Assembly: GCF_001050015.1 (NCBI RefSeq)
Contig: NZ_CVTB01000110.1
Coordinates: forward strand, 13,508-77,507
Direction of reading: 5' to 3'
DNA length: 64,000 bases
DNA from: Mycolicibacterium malmesburyense
GTDB taxonomy: Bacteria; Actinomycetota; Actinomycetes; Mycobacteriales; Mycobacteriaceae
The translations under genes were made by a program, and so were the position numbers. The notes under the pieces were generated by a model. The model ran no database searches. It saw only the letters and a list, made by a program, of their open reading frames with translations, and was not told the DNA's origin. Positions 38,907 through 48,183 of the stretch are shown one piece after another; within the stretch, counting starts at the first letter, position 1; each line of letters starts with the position of its first letter.

Positions 38907-38920
38907 TAGAACACGTTACG
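38907..38920. promoter_or_regulatory. KstR operator on the hsaA side
   Basis: TAGAACACGTTACG keeps AAC and GTT with correct 2-nt spacing; read on the minus strand it is CGTAACGTGTTCTA, differing from TNNAACNNGTTNNA only at the first base. It is 71 bp upstream of hsaA. Confidence 0.8.
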
Positions 38921-38974
38921 ATTCGTGTCGAGTAGGGCATACCTGTAGGACCTGGACCTGCACACATGCATTTC

Positions 38975-38988
38975 TGTAACCTGTTCTA
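38975..38988. promoter_or_regulatory. KstR operator on the kshB side
   Basis: TGTAACCTGTTCTA matches TNNAACNNGTTNNA at all fixed positions, 48 bp upstream of kshB. Confidence 0.88.
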
Positions 38989-39036
38989 GTTATTGGGGTC
39001 GGCAGAGGTGCCGAACGTGAGAGGTGGACGCAAAAA

Positions 39037-40095
39037 GTGACCGACGAGCCGCTCGGCAGCCATGTGCTCGAGCTGGAACTTGCCGACGTCGTCACCGAGA
39101 CCGACGACGCGCGCTCGCTGGTGTTCAGCGTGCCTTCCGGTGCGGAAATCCCCGCCGAACGGTTGCGGTACGCGCCCGGTCAGTTCCTGACCCTGCGCGT
39201 GCCCAGCGATCGGACCGGTTCGGTGGCGCGCTGCTACTCGCTGTGCAGTTCCCCGTTCACCGACGACCGGCTGACCGTCACCGTCAAGCGCACCGCCGAC
39301 GGGTACGCGTCGAATTGGCTGTGCGACCACGCGCACGCCGGCATGAAGATCCACGTCCTCGCGCCGTCGGGCACCTTCGTGCCCAAGACGCTGGACACCG
39401 ACTTCTTGCTGCTGGCCGCGGGCTCGGGAATCACGCCGATGATGTCGATCTGCAAGTCGGCGCTGGCCGAGGGCAGCGGCAAGGTCGTGCTGATCTACGC
39501 CAACCGCGACGAGAAGTCGGTGATCTTCGGCCCGGCGCTGCGTGAGTTGGGCGAGAAGTACCCCGAGCGCCTGGTCGTCGTGCACTGGCTCGAGACGGTG
39601 CAGGGCCTGCCGAGCGCCTCCGCGCTGGCCGCCCTCGCCGCCCCTTACACCTCGCACGACGCCTACATCTGCGGCCCGGGCCCGTTCATGGCCGCCGCGG
39701 AGGAGGCGGTCAAGGGCGCCGGCATACCGACCGAGCGCGTGCACGTCGAGGTGTTCAAGTCGCTGGACTCCGACCCGTTCGCCGCTGTGGTCATCGAGGA
39801 GGACGACAGCGACGAGGGTCCCGCCACGGCGGTCGTCACGCTCGACGGCGAAACCCACGAGGTGCGCTGGCCGCGCAACGCCAAACTGCTCGACGTGCTG
39901 CTGGACAAGGGCCTCGACGCACCGTTCTCCTGCCGGGAGGGCCACTGCGGCGCGTGCGCGGTGCTGAAGAAGAGCGGCGAGGTCGAGATGGACGTCAACG
40001 ACGTGCTCGAACAGTCCGACCTCGACGAGGGCCTGATCCTGGGCTGCCAGGCCCTGCCCCGTTCGGATTCGGTCGAAGTCACCTACGACGAATAG
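39037..40095 (+). CDS. kshB: KshB, reductase of 3-ketosteroid 9alpha-hydroxylase
   Basis: 352-residue electron-transfer protein with three modules: FAD-binding barrel (RCYSLCSSPF at about 67-76), NAD(P)H domain (LLLAAGSGITPMMSICKSAL, YICGPGPFM) and a C-terminal plant-type [2Fe-2S] ferredoxin (SCREGHCGACAVLKKSG plus a distal Cys in ILGCQALP). It reduces KshA, which opens steroid ring B. GTG 39037 follows a GAGAGGTGG region. Divergent from hsaA across two KstR boxes. Confidence 0.96.
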   Translation: MTDEPLGSHVLELELADVVTETDDARSLVFSVPSGAEIPAERLRYAPGQFLTLRVPSDRTGSVARCYSLCSSPFTDDRLTVTVKRTADGYASNWLCDHAHAGMKIHVLAPSGTFVPKTLDTDFLLLAAGSGITPMMSICKSALAEGSGKVVLIYANRDEKSVIFGPALRELGEKYPERLVVVHWLETVQGLPSASALAALAAPYTSHDAYICGPGPFMAAAEEAVKGAGIPTERVHVEVFKSLDSDPFAAVVIEEDDSDEGPATAVVTLDGETHEVRWPRNAKLLDVLLDKGLDAPFSCREGHCGACAVLKKSGEVEMDVNDVLEQSDLDEGLILGCQALPRSDSVEVTYDE

Positions 40096-40134
40096 CGCGC
40101 GGGCTAGCATTCGCCGCACGTGGAAGGGAGCAAC

Positions 40135-40680
40135 GTGACGAACCGGTTGACCGGCGTCGCTGCGGCGATCTCGGCGGTGCTGCTGGCGCTGACACTCATG
40201 TCGCCGACCACTGCGGTCGCGGCCGTCGACACCGCGAATTCGTCGATCCCGGTCGACCCCGCCACCAATCTCGAGATGCACGTGAGCGCGAATTGCATCG
40301 CGGCCGAGGCGAAGTGCTTGTTCAACGCCGACGCCAACCTGCGCCGCGGGCCGGACGTTCTCGGCTTCCCCGGCGACCTGTGGGCCCGCCAGACCACCAC
40401 GCTGCGCACCATGGACCGCAGCGTGTACATCAACTTCAACTTCGACGCGCCCAACACCCGGTCGTTCAAATCGCTGACCGACGTTGAGTTCGCGACGATC
40501 TACTTCGGCGGCGGACCGCCCGAGAAGTTCCAGTTCCGCGGCATCGCCTGGCCGGTCGATCAACGCACGGGGGCGCCGCGGACCGACGTTCCCTTGATCG
40601 TGTGCTCCCACATCCAGGTGGTCTACGGCGGGGTCAACATCACCTCGCCGGACGCCTGCGCACAGGCCGCGTTCAGCTAG
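40135..40680 (+). CDS. Exported protein of unknown function (Rv3572-like)
   Basis: 181-residue protein with a clear Sec signal peptide (MTNRLTGVAAAISAVLLALTL, cleavage probably after AVAA near residue 30). The mature part has four Cys and a beta-rich composition; I recognise no domain. GTG 40135 is chosen because GGAAGGGAG lies just upstream, while the earlier in-frame GTG 40120 has none. It follows kshB by 39 bp and may be co-transcribed under KstR. Its TAG stop is shared with the convergent fadE34 stop within a single CTAG. Confidence 0.8.
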   Translation: MTNRLTGVAAAISAVLLALTLMSPTTAVAAVDTANSSIPVDPATNLEMHVSANCIAAEAKCLFNADANLRRGPDVLGFPGDLWARQTTTLRTMDRSVYINFNFDAPNTRSFKSLTDVEFATIYFGGGPPEKFQFRGIAWPVDQRTGAPRTDVPLIVCSHIQVVYGGVNITSPDACAQAAFS

Positions 40681-42821
40681 CGCGGAAGGCCGAGAAGCCG
40701 TTCGCCCGCAAGCGTGAGCAGGATCTGCTCGGTGCCGCCCGCGATCGTCAGGCACCGGGTGTTGAGGAAGTCGAACACCGTGGAGTTCTCGGCCACGCCT
40801 CCGCCTTCGGAGAGCTCCATCCGCAATTCCGCGAGCGACTGCCGATAGCGCACGCCGATCAGCTTGCGCGCGCTGGCCTGCGGGCCCGGATCATGGCCTC
40901 CCACAGCCAGTTCGGCGATCTTCTGATCCAGCAGCGAGCCGACCTGGGCCGCCACGATCAACGATCCCAGGCGGTCCTGACCGGCCACGTCGAAGTCCAG
41001 CGTGGCGACCTGCTTGAGCAACTCCTCCATCGGGTTGCCGAGCGCGGTGCCGTGCGCCATCGCGACGCGCTCGTTGGCGAGCGTGGTGCGAGCCAGCCGC
41101 CAGCCGTCGTTGACCTCGCCGACGACCATCTCGTCGGGCACGAAGACCTCGTCGAAGAACACCTCGTTGAACAGGTTGTCGCCGGTGATCTCGCGCAATG
41201 GACGGATGTCGATGCCCGGCGAGGACATGTCGATCAGGAAGTACGTGATTCCCTTGTGCTTCGGCGCATCCGGATCGGTGCGCGCCAGGCACACGCCCCA
41301 TGCCGCCTTGTGCGCCGCCGAGGTCCACACCTTCTGGCCGGTCAACTTCCAGCCCGGTTTGATGGCGCCGCTCGCGGTCGCGCCCTCGGCGCGAACCGCC
41401 TTGGTACGCAAGGCCGCCAGATCCGACCCCGCACCCGGCTCCGAGAACAGCTGGCACCACAGCAGTTCACCCCGCAGCGTCGCGGGTACGAAGCGTTCGA
41501 TCTGCTCGGGAGTGCCGTGCTCGAGAATCGTTGGCGCGGCCCACCATCCGATCACCAGGTCGGGCCGTGCGACGCCCGCAGCAGCCAACTCCTGGTCGAT
41601 CAGCAGCTGCTCGGCCGGCCCGGCCTCGCGGCCGTACGGTTTGGGCCAGTGCGGTGCCTGCAGGCCCGCGTCGGCGAGCGCGGCCTGTTGCTTCTCGACC
41701 GGCAGCGCGGCGATTTCCGCGACCGCCGAGGCGATCTCGGGCCGCAGATCGGCAACCGATGCGAGGTCGATCTGCAGATCCCGGCGCACACCCTGTTGCG
41801 TCAGCGCAGCGATCCGGCGCAGCCAGCGTGGCGCTCCGCCGAGGAAGTGCGCGAGGCCGTAGGCGCGGCGCAGGTACAGATGCGCGTCGTGTTCCCACGT
41901 GATCCCGATGCCGCCGAGCACCTGGATGCAGTCCTTGGCGTTGGCCTTCGCGGCGTCGATCCCGACCGCGGCGGCCACCGCGGCGGCGATCGACAACTGG
42001 TTCTCGTCGCCGTCGGCGACCGCCCTCGCTACATCGCTTGCGGCCACCGAGGCCTGCTCGGAGCGCAGCAGCATCTCCGCGCACATGTGCTTGATGGCCT
42101 GGAAGCTGCCGATCGGCTTGCCGAACTGCTCGCGCACCTTGGCGTATTCGGTCGCGGTCTGCAACGCCCAGCGCGCCAGCCCGGCGGCCTCGGCGGCCAT
42201 GACGGTCGCGGCGACGTCGATCACGCGTTGCGCGGGGACCCCGACCGCCTCGGCTTGGGCGGATTCGAGCACGACGCGCCCGAGCGGTCGGGAGAAGTCG
42301 GTGGCCTTCAACGGCTCGACGGAGACGCCCTCGGCCCCGGCGTCGACCGCGACGAACCCGTCGCCGGCCGGCAGCAGGAGCACGCCGGCCTCGTCGGCGC
42401 CGAGCACGTAGTCCGCGGTGCCCGACGCGCGGCCGTCGGCGAATCGCACGTCCGCCGTCAGCGCCACCCCGGCGACCCGCTCGCCCGCCGCCAGGGCCTG
42501 CAGGATCTCGGGTTGTTCGAGCACCAGCGTGGCCAGCGCGGTCGTCGCCACCGGGCCGGGAACCAGCGCGGCGGCCGCCTCGTCGACCATCGCGCACAAC
42601 TCCTCGACGGTGCCGTCCGCGCCGCCGTGCTCCTCGGGCAGCGCCACCCCGAAAATCCCGAGTTCGGCCAGCCCCGTATAGGGCCGACGCCAAGCATCCG
42701 GCTGCCCTTGCTCGACGTCTCGCGCCGCGGCGATGACGCCGGAAGCTGTCGCCCAGTCACGAACCAGCTCCCGTACGGCTGACTGGTCGTCGGCAATGGT
42801 CCCCGGGGATGCGAGCGACAA
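40677..42821 (-). CDS. fadE34: FadE34 (ChsE3), two-domain acyl-CoA dehydrogenase
   Basis: 714-residue fused acyl-CoA dehydrogenase; the two ACAD halves in one chain replace the heterotetramer. In M. tuberculosis ChsE3 desaturates the 5-carbon-side-chain (cholenoyl-type) steroid CoA ester. First half has REQFGKPIGSFQAIKHMCAE and VLGGIGITWEHDAHLYLRRA; second half has FSEPGAGSDLAALRTKAVRA, LTGQKVWTSAAHKAAWGV and TIAGGTEQILLTLAGERLLG. The frame opens at TTG 42821, preceded by AGGAG 6 nt upstream; no ATG/GTG fits better. Divergent from kstR across a perfect KstR palindrome. Confidence 0.94.
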   Translation of the reverse strand: MSLASPGTIADDQSAVRELVRDWATASGVIAAARDVEQGQPDAWRRPYTGLAELGIFGVALPEEHGGADGTVEELCAMVDEAAAALVPGPVATTALATLVLEQPEILQALAAGERVAGVALTADVRFADGRASGTADYVLGADEAGVLLLPAGDGFVAVDAGAEGVSVEPLKATDFSRPLGRVVLESAQAEAVGVPAQRVIDVAATVMAAEAAGLARWALQTATEYAKVREQFGKPIGSFQAIKHMCAEMLLRSEQASVAASDVARAVADGDENQLSIAAAVAAAVGIDAAKANAKDCIQVLGGIGITWEHDAHLYLRRAYGLAHFLGGAPRWLRRIAALTQQGVRRDLQIDLASVADLRPEIASAVAEIAALPVEKQQAALADAGLQAPHWPKPYGREAGPAEQLLIDQELAAAGVARPDLVIGWWAAPTILEHGTPEQIERFVPATLRGELLWCQLFSEPGAGSDLAALRTKAVRAEGATASGAIKPGWKLTGQKVWTSAAHKAAWGVCLARTDPDAPKHKGITYFLIDMSSPGIDIRPLREITGDNLFNEVFFDEVFVPDEMVVGEVNDGWRLARTTLANERVAMAHGTALGNPMEELLKQVATLDFDVAGQDRLGSLIVAAQVGSLLDQKIAELAVGGHDPGPQASARKLIGVRYRQSLAELRMELSEGGGVAENSTVFDFLNTRCLTIAGGTEQILLTLAGERLLGLPR

Positions 42822-42863
42822 CGTCCACTCCTAGCTATTGGGTGAGAAGGCGGTGCTCCTCAC

Positions 42864-42877
42864 TAGAACGTGTTCTA
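42864..42877. promoter_or_regulatory. KstR operator, fadE34/kstR promoter
   Basis: TAGAACGTGTTCTA is a perfect inverted repeat except for the 2-bp centre and matches TNNAACNNGTTNNA. It implies KstR autoregulation and control of fadE34. Confidence 0.92.
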
Positions 42878-43019
42878 ATAGTGCCAGCGACCGACCGTCA
42901 AGTCGACCGCCATTACAGCAGGACACGTCGGTGCCAGCGTGGGCATCGAGGTGAGAAAACGTGGATCGGCATGCGTATCGTTTCCAGCGAGAACGCGTAA
43001 CGAAGGAGAAGCCCGCCGC

Positions 43020-43700
43020 ATGTCCGGCCCGTCTCAGCCAGCAGCCGCCAACCCGGCCTCGGGGTCGGAAACCCGACCGCGTCAGGTGATGAACGTGGCG
43101 GTCCTGTCCGAGTCGGAGCTCGGCTCGGAAGCGCAGCGCGAGCGTCGCAAGCGCATCCTGGACGCCACCCTGGCCATCGCCTCCAAGGGCGGTTACGAGG
43201 CCGTCCAGATGCGCGCCGTCGCCGAGCGGGCCGATGTCGCGGTGGGCACCCTCTACCGGTACTTTCCGTCCAAGGTTCACCTGCTGGTCTCCGCGCTGGG
43301 GCGCGAGTTCGAGCGCATCGACGCCAAGACCGACCGGGCGTCACTGGCCGGGGGCACGCCCTATCAACGGCTGAACATCATGGTGGGCAAGCTCAACCGC
43401 GCGATGCAGCGCAACCCGCTGCTGACCGAGGCGATGACGCGCGCGTTCGTGTTCGCCGACGCGTCGGCCGCCGGTGAGGTCGACCACGTCGGCAAGCTGA
43501 TGGATTCGATGTTCGCCCGCGCCATGAGCGACGGCGAGCCGACCGAAGACCAGTACCACATCGCACGCGTCATCTCCGACGTGTGGCTGTCGAACCTGCT
43601 CGCGTGGCTGACCCGGCGGGCATCGGCGACCGACGTCAGCAAGCGGCTGGACCTCGCGGTGCGGCTGCTGATCGGCGACGGAGAGCACCCTAAGATCTAG
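43020..43700 (+). CDS. kstR: KstR, TetR-family master repressor of cholesterol catabolism
   Basis: 226-residue TetR repressor whose ligands are 3-oxo-cholestenoyl-type CoA esters. DNA-binding segment RKRILDATLAIASKGGYEAV with the HTH EAVQMRAVAERADVAVGTLY and the RYFPSKVHLL helix (about 45-90); the rest is the ligand domain, nearly identical to remembered KstR. ATG 43020 has AAGGAG 11 nt upstream; upstream in-frame Met codons are rejected since M. tuberculosis KstR has about 220 residues. The operator is 143 bp upstream, so a long leader is expected. Confidence 0.96.
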   Translation: MSGPSQPAAANPASGSETRPRQVMNVAVLSESELGSEAQRERRKRILDATLAIASKGGYEAVQMRAVAERADVAVGTLYRYFPSKVHLLVSALGREFERIDAKTDRASLAGGTPYQRLNIMVGKLNRAMQRNPLLTEAMTRAFVFADASAAGEVDHVGKLMDSMFARAMSDGEPTEDQYHIARVISDVWLSNLLAWLTRRASATDVSKRLDLAVRLLIGDGEHPKI

Positions 43701-43702
43701 GC

Positions 43703-44455
43703 GTGCTCCCGGCGGATCTGCAGCGCGCGCTCACCTCGGCCGCCGCGGCATCGCGGTTGCTGATCACCTCGGATTTCGACGGCACGCTCGCGCCGATCGT
43801 GAGTAACCCGGCCGACGCGCGTCCACTCGCCGAGGCGGCCGACGCCCTGGTCGCGCTCGCCGATCTCCCGGATACGGCATCGGCGCTGATCTCCGGGCGC
43901 GCACTCGGGGTGCTCCGTGAGTTGTCGGGGATGCCGGCGACGGTGCACCTCGTCGGCAGCCATGGCGCCGAGTTCGCCTCCGGCTTCACCCACGAGGTCG
44001 ACGACGCTCTGCTGCAACGGATCACGACCGAACTCGACGAGATCGCGGCGGGCAAGCCGGGCGTCAACGTCGAAACGAAACCCGCCAGCGTCGCCCTGCA
44101 CGTGCGCAACGCCTCGGCCGAAGACGGCGAGGCCGCGCTCACGCAGGCGCACGAGGCGTCGGCGAGCTGGGATGCACAGCTGACCGAAGGCAAGGCGGTG
44201 CTGGAGTTCGCGGTGATCCAGACGGACAAGGGTGAGGCGATCGACATCCTGCGATCACAGGAAAAAGCCACGGCCGTAGTGTTTTTCGGCGATGACGTCA
44301 CCGATGAGAAGGCGTTCCGCCGCCTTGGCCGTGACGACGTCGGGGTGAAGGTGGGGCCGGGCGATACGCTGGCGACCTATCGGGTCGAATCGCCCGAAGA
44401 CGTTGCGGCATCGCTGAAGTACCTCCTCGATGCGCGCCGTTCGCGAGCGGGTTGA
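43703..44455 (+). CDS. otsB: Trehalose-6-phosphate phosphatase (HAD)
   Basis: 250-residue HAD phosphatase. Motif I ITSDFDGTLAPIVSNP contains nucleophile Asp24 and Asp26; ALISGRAL and VGSHGAEFASGF are typical of trehalose-phosphatase; motif IV is FFGDDVTDEKAF. Trehalose-phosphatase activity completes trehalose synthesis from trehalose-6-phosphate. GTG 43703 starts 2 nt after the kstR stop, suggesting read-through from the kstR promoter although no steroid function is expected. The next gene overlaps by TTGA. Confidence 0.9.
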   Translation: MLPADLQRALTSAAAASRLLITSDFDGTLAPIVSNPADARPLAEAADALVALADLPDTASALISGRALGVLRELSGMPATVHLVGSHGAEFASGFTHEVDDALLQRITTELDEIAAGKPGVNVETKPASVALHVRNASAEDGEAALTQAHEASASWDAQLTEGKAVLEFAVIQTDKGEAIDILRSQEKATAVVFFGDDVTDEKAFRRLGRDDVGVKVGPGDTLATYRVESPEDVAASLKYLLDARRSRAG

Positions 44456-45396
44456 CGGTGCTGACGGACGCCGAGATCGCCGACCGAACCGCCCGCGCGG
44501 TTGCCGCGGCCGCCGCTGCCGGCGCCGAGTCCGGCCTGCGGATCGGCGAGCCCCGTGTGCTCTACGACCTGTTCTCCGTCATCGTCCACCTCGATCCGGA
44601 ACCGGTCGTGGTCCGGGTCCCCACGGTGCTGCCGCCGTCGTACGCCAGAAACCCGGAGGCTCAGGCGAGACAGCAGCGCGCGGAATTGGCGGTGACCAGT
44701 TGGCTCGCCGACCGCGGCCACCCGGTTGTGGCGCCGAGCCCGCTCGTACCCGCCGAACCCGTTCGGCGCGACGGGTTCTCGATGACGTTCTGGAAATTCG
44801 TCGAGCAGATCCCGGATACGTCCCCGGACATCGGCCAACGCATGGAGCAGACCGCCAAACTGCACGCCGCGCTGCGCGACTACGACGGAGACCTCGACTT
44901 CTGGGCGCCCTTCGGCAACTTCATTCCGGAAGGGCTGGCGGAGTTGCGGCGACTGCCCGGACTCTTTCCTAAGCCGGATCTCGAACGGGCGCAACGGGAA
45001 TGGGGGGCCCTCGCGCCGGTGCTGACATCGCGCAAGGGCTTCGAGTCCGCTTTTCCCGGGGTCGGCGTGCAGCCCATCCACGGTGACGCGCCCTCCTACA
45101 ACATGATCACCACGCCGGACGGGGAACTGTGGTCGGACTTCGAGCTCGTGACGTTGGGTGCCGTCGAATCCGACATCGCGATGGTGGGTCCCGCAGCCGT
45201 CGCGGCCTACGACGCAGCCGCCGTCTCAAATGGCCTGCGGGCGACCGATGAACGGGTCTTGCGGGTCACCGAAGCAGCGGGCCGGCTCGCGACGATCGCG
45301 GCGCTGGCGATGGCCCCTGCGCTGCCGATGCTCGCCGAAAGCCTCGCACCGATGGTGGAGCAGTGGCGCGCCAGCCCACCGGTGACGGAGATCTAA
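44452..45396 (+). CDS. Aminoglycoside-phosphotransferase-fold protein
   Basis: 314-residue kinase-like protein. The catalytic loop IHGDAPSYNMI (about 206-216) and the metal-binding LWSDFELVTLG are visible, with N-lobe VIVHLDPEPVVVRVPTV. The family also includes sugar and small-molecule kinases; aminoglycoside resistance is not implied. The start is uncertain: TTG 44452 overlaps the otsB stop, GTG 44458 (VLTDAEI) is nearly as good. Adjacent trehalose-phosphatase hints at sugar metabolism but that is weak. Its stop shares CTAA with the convergent LacI gene. Confidence 0.8.
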   Translation: MTVLTDAEIADRTARAVAAAAAAGAESGLRIGEPRVLYDLFSVIVHLDPEPVVVRVPTVLPPSYARNPEAQARQQRAELAVTSWLADRGHPVVAPSPLVPAEPVRRDGFSMTFWKFVEQIPDTSPDIGQRMEQTAKLHAALRDYDGDLDFWAPFGNFIPEGLAELRRLPGLFPKPDLERAQREWGALAPVLTSRKGFESAFPGVGVQPIHGDAPSYNMITTPDGELWSDFELVTLGAVESDIAMVGPAAVAAYDAAAVSNGLRATDERVLRVTEAAGRLATIAALAMAPALPMLAESLAPMVEQWRASPPVTEI

Positions 45397-46493
45397 GCGG
45401 GCGGACCCGCCGTGCGGCCCCGGACCACTTCGGTGTCGAGCACTTCCACCACGGGCAGACCCGACCGCGGCGGGTGGTGTAACAGCCGGCCCGCCCGGCG
45501 TCCCTTCTCAATGCTCGGTTGTACGACGGTGGCCAGGCCGCGGCGCAACGCCTCGGGAACGCCGTCGAATCCGGTGACCGTCATCTGTCCGGGGACGTAA
45601 ATGCCCCGCGCGCGTAGGTAATCCATCGCCGAGAGCGCCAGCACGTCCGTCGTGCACATCAGCGCGGTCAGCCGGGGATTGGCGTTGAGCGCGACCTCCG
45701 CCGCCGATCCGCCCGACGTCGGCAGGTGCTCGTAACTCTCCACCACGGTCAGCGATTCCGGGTCGAGTCCCGCCGCGCTCATCGCATCACGCACCCCCGC
45801 GATGCGCTCGCGTTGCACATGGAAGTGCGGTGTCTGCAGCCGTTCCGGGTCGGCCACCGTGGGCCCGGGCCCGCCCTCCGGCCGGTCGCGTCCCAGCCGC
45901 ATCGTCAACAGGCCGACCTCTCGATGGCCGAGTTGCACAACGTGTTCGGCGAGTTGACGCATGGCGCCGCGGTCGTCGATGGACACCCGCGAAGCGCCGG
46001 GCACGTCCTTGGGCTGATCGACCACCACCACCGGAAGGTGGCGCTGCTGGACGATCGCGAGATACGGGTCGTCGTCGGAGGCGGAGTAGACTGCGAAACC
46101 GTCCACACCCGCGGCGAGGATCGCCGCGGTACCGTCGCTGACGCTGCGCTTTGGCCCGATCGCCACGAGCAGCAGGCCCTGTCCGGCCTCTTCGCACGAC
46201 TCGGCCAGGCCCGCGACGAAGTCGAGCGCCGCCGGGTCGCTGAACGAGTAGTTGAGTGGTTCGGTGATCATCAGCCCGACGGCACCGGCCCTGCGGGTGC
46301 GCAGCGAGCGCGCCACCGGGTCCGGTCCGGGGTATCCGAGGCGCTTTGCGGTGGCGAGAACCTGCTCGCGGAGTTCCGCCGACAGCTGGTCCGGGCGGTT
46401 GTAGGCGTTGGAGATCGTGGTGCGCGAGACCTTCAACTCGGCGGCCAGAGAAGCCAGCGTGGCCCGCCGTCGCGGCGTGGGACTCCTCGGCAT
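45393..46493 (-). CDS. LacI-family regulator (Rv3575c-like)
   Basis: 366-residue LacI/GalR regulator: N-terminal HTH RRRATLASLAAELKVSRTTI with SNAYNRPDQLS hinge helix, then a periplasmic-binding-protein-like effector domain (VGLMITEPLNYSFSDPAAL, STDVLALSAMDYLRARG-like C-terminal CTTDVLALSAMDYLRARGIY, TVTGFDGVPEALRRGL). The effector is not deducible. ATG 46493 is the first good start; TACCCT (46507-46502) lies 8 nt upstream. It corresponds to Rv3575c beside kstR in M. tuberculosis. Confidence 0.9.
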   Translation of the reverse strand: MPRSPTPRRRATLASLAAELKVSRTTISNAYNRPDQLSAELREQVLATAKRLGYPGPDPVARSLRTRRAGAVGLMITEPLNYSFSDPAALDFVAGLAESCEEAGQGLLLVAIGPKRSVSDGTAAILAAGVDGFAVYSASDDDPYLAIVQQRHLPVVVVDQPKDVPGASRVSIDDRGAMRQLAEHVVQLGHREVGLLTMRLGRDRPEGGPGPTVADPERLQTPHFHVQRERIAGVRDAMSAAGLDPESLTVVESYEHLPTSGGSAAEVALNANPRLTALMCTTDVLALSAMDYLRARGIYVPGQMTVTGFDGVPEALRRGLATVVQPSIEKGRRAGRLLHHPPRSGLPVVEVLDTEVVRGRTAGPPA

Positions 46494-46525
46494 GCTCCGT
46501 GAGGGTAGCCGACCCCGGCCCTGGC

Positions 46526-47392
46526 TCAGGTGACAAGCACTCGATCGGCGGTTCGTCGCAGGCCTCGCTGTCCGGCCCACACGACGCCCCAGATGCTGCA
46601 CGCGACGGTGACGATCACGAAGCTGGGCGGTGCGTTGAACATCGCCGACAACCCCAACCCCGCCCATACCGCGGCGAGGCTGAAACCCGTGGATATCGCG
46701 ATAGCGCTGCCCGGCCGGGGCGTGAGCATGATCGCCGCGGCCGCCGGGGTGACGACGAGCGCGAACAGCAGCAGTGTGCCGACCGCCTGCACGGCCATCG
46801 TCACCGCCAGCCCGAGCAGCGCCATGAACGCCACCGACAGGGCGCGCACCGGCACGCCTTTGGCGTCGGCCACCTGCGCGTTGACCGACGTGAACAGCAG
46901 GGGCCGGTAGATCGCCGCGATGCAGAGCGCCAGCACCGCCAGCAGCACCACGAACATCGTGATCTGCTGGCGGGAGATCGCCAGCAGGTTGCCGAACAGG
47001 ACGTTGGTCATGGTGCTCGAACTCTTGGTGGCCAACGAGTTGAAGAACAACCCGAGACCGGTCGCCATGGCCAGGACGGTTCCCGTGGCCACTTCCCGGT
47101 CGGCCGCGCGCCGGCCCAGCGCACCGATCACCAGGGCGCCGCCGATACAGAAGACTCCGAGCCCCACTCCGACGGGAACACCGACCAGGACCGCGCCCGT
47201 CGCACCCGGCAGCCCGATGTGGGCCAGGGCGTGGGCGGCGAAGGCGGTGTTGCGCACGACGACGAAGTAACCGATGAGCCCGGCGGCGAGCGCGACGATC
47301 GTGCCGCCGATCAGGGCGTTGCGCATGAACGCCGATGTGAGGATGTGCAACCAGTTCTCCTGGTAGCCGAGCGCGACGACCGTCGTGTTCAT
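46526..47392 (-). CDS. znuB: Zinc/manganese ABC transporter permease (ZnuB-type)
   Basis: 288-residue ABC-3 family permease with about eight spans (MRNALIGGTIVALAAGLIGYF, AFAAHALAHIGLPGATGAVL with the conserved H-A-L-x-H motif, VGTLLLFALVVTPAAAAIML). Partners are the ATPase and zinc-binding lipoprotein upstream. ATG 47392 shares one base with the ATPase TGA (TGATG), so the frame upstream is not part of it. A Zur-like box in front of the operon indicates zinc; manganese is a lesser alternative. Confidence 0.88.
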   Translation of the reverse strand: MNTTVVALGYQENWLHILTSAFMRNALIGGTIVALAAGLIGYFVVVRNTAFAAHALAHIGLPGATGAVLVGVPVGVGLGVFCIGGALVIGALGRRAADREVATGTVLAMATGLGLFFNSLATKSSSTMTNVLFGNLLAISRQQITMFVVLLAVLALCIAAIYRPLLFTSVNAQVADAKGVPVRALSVAFMALLGLAVTMAVQAVGTLLLFALVVTPAAAAIMLTPRPGSAIAISTGFSLAAVWAGLGLSAMFNAPPSFVIVTVACSIWGVVWAGQRGLRRTADRVLVT

Positions 47393-48183
47393 CACGTCCT
47401 CCGCATGTACAGCTCGCCCTGCGGGGTGTGCACGACTTCCACCCGCGTGCCGTAGAGGTGGCTCAGCAGTTCCTCGTCGACGACGCCGTCGAAGGTGTCG
47501 AAGTGCGCATGCCCGTCGAGCAGGTAGATGGCGCTGGTCAGCACGCCCAGCAGCGGGTTGAGGTCGTGCGCGACGACGAGGATCGTCACCCCGAATTCCT
47601 TGCTGATCCGGTCGAGCACGGCGACGATCTCGCGCTGGCTGCGCAGATCCAGGGCGGCCAGCGGTTCGTCGAGGATCAACATGCGGGGTTTGGAGACCAG
47701 CGCCTCGGCCAGCGCGACCCGCTGGCGCTGGCCGCCGGAGAGTTGGGAGAGCCGTTTGTGCGCCACCGCGGTGGCGTCGACGGCGGCGAGCACCTCGTCC
47801 ACGCGTTCGTTGTCTTCGCGACTGGGCCACTTCAAGCCCCATCGGTGCCCGATGAGGCCGAGCATCACCGCGTCGCGCGCGCGGATCGCCTCACCGGAGC
47901 CCGACGCGTAGTTCTGGGGGACGTAGCCGATCGATTTGTTCAGTGCGCCGGCCGGCTGGCCGAAGACGCGGACGTGTCCGGATGCCGGCGCTACGAGCCC
48001 GAGCACGATCTGCAGCAGCGTCGTCTTGCCGGCCCCGTTGGATCCGATGACCGCCACGATGCCCCCCGCGGGCACCTCGAACGTCGCCTCCGACCAGATC
48101 AACCGCCCGCCGCGGGCCGCGCTGACGTCGTCGAAGGCCAGGGCCGGCGCCTCGGCGCCGGACTGCGGGTCAGGTTGCGACAC
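47392..48183 (-). CDS. znuC: Zinc ABC transporter ATPase (ZnuC-type)
   Basis: 263-residue ABC ATPase: Walker A VIGSNGAGKTTLLQ (about 46-59), Q-loop VPQN, signature LSGGQRQRVALAEAL, Walker B MLILDEPLAALD, and switch His in VVAHDLNPLL. GTG 48183 overlaps the binding-protein gene by 14 bp. It energises the ZnuB-type permease encoded immediately downstream. Confidence 0.9.
   Translation of the reverse strand: MSQPDPQSGAEAPALAFDDVSAARGGRLIWSEATFEVPAGGIVAVIGSNGAGKTTLLQIVLGLVAPASGHVRVFGQPAGALNKSIGYVPQNYASGSGEAIRARDAVMLGLIGHRWGLKWPSREDNERVDEVLAAVDATAVAHKRLSQLSGGQRQRVALAEALVSKPRMLILDEPLAALDLRSQREIVAVLDRISKEFGVTILVVAHDLNPLLGVLTSAIYLLDGHAHFDTFDGVVDEELLSHLYGTRVEVVHTPQGELYMRRT

Noticed and set aside
40602..42782. 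726-codon plus-strand open frame
   Set aside because: Antisense to fadE34; arginine/histidine-rich shadow composition with no domain.
44452..45396. Aminoglycoside-resistance gene
   Set aside because: Only the kinase fold is visible; the family is broad and the context is sugar metabolism and regulation.
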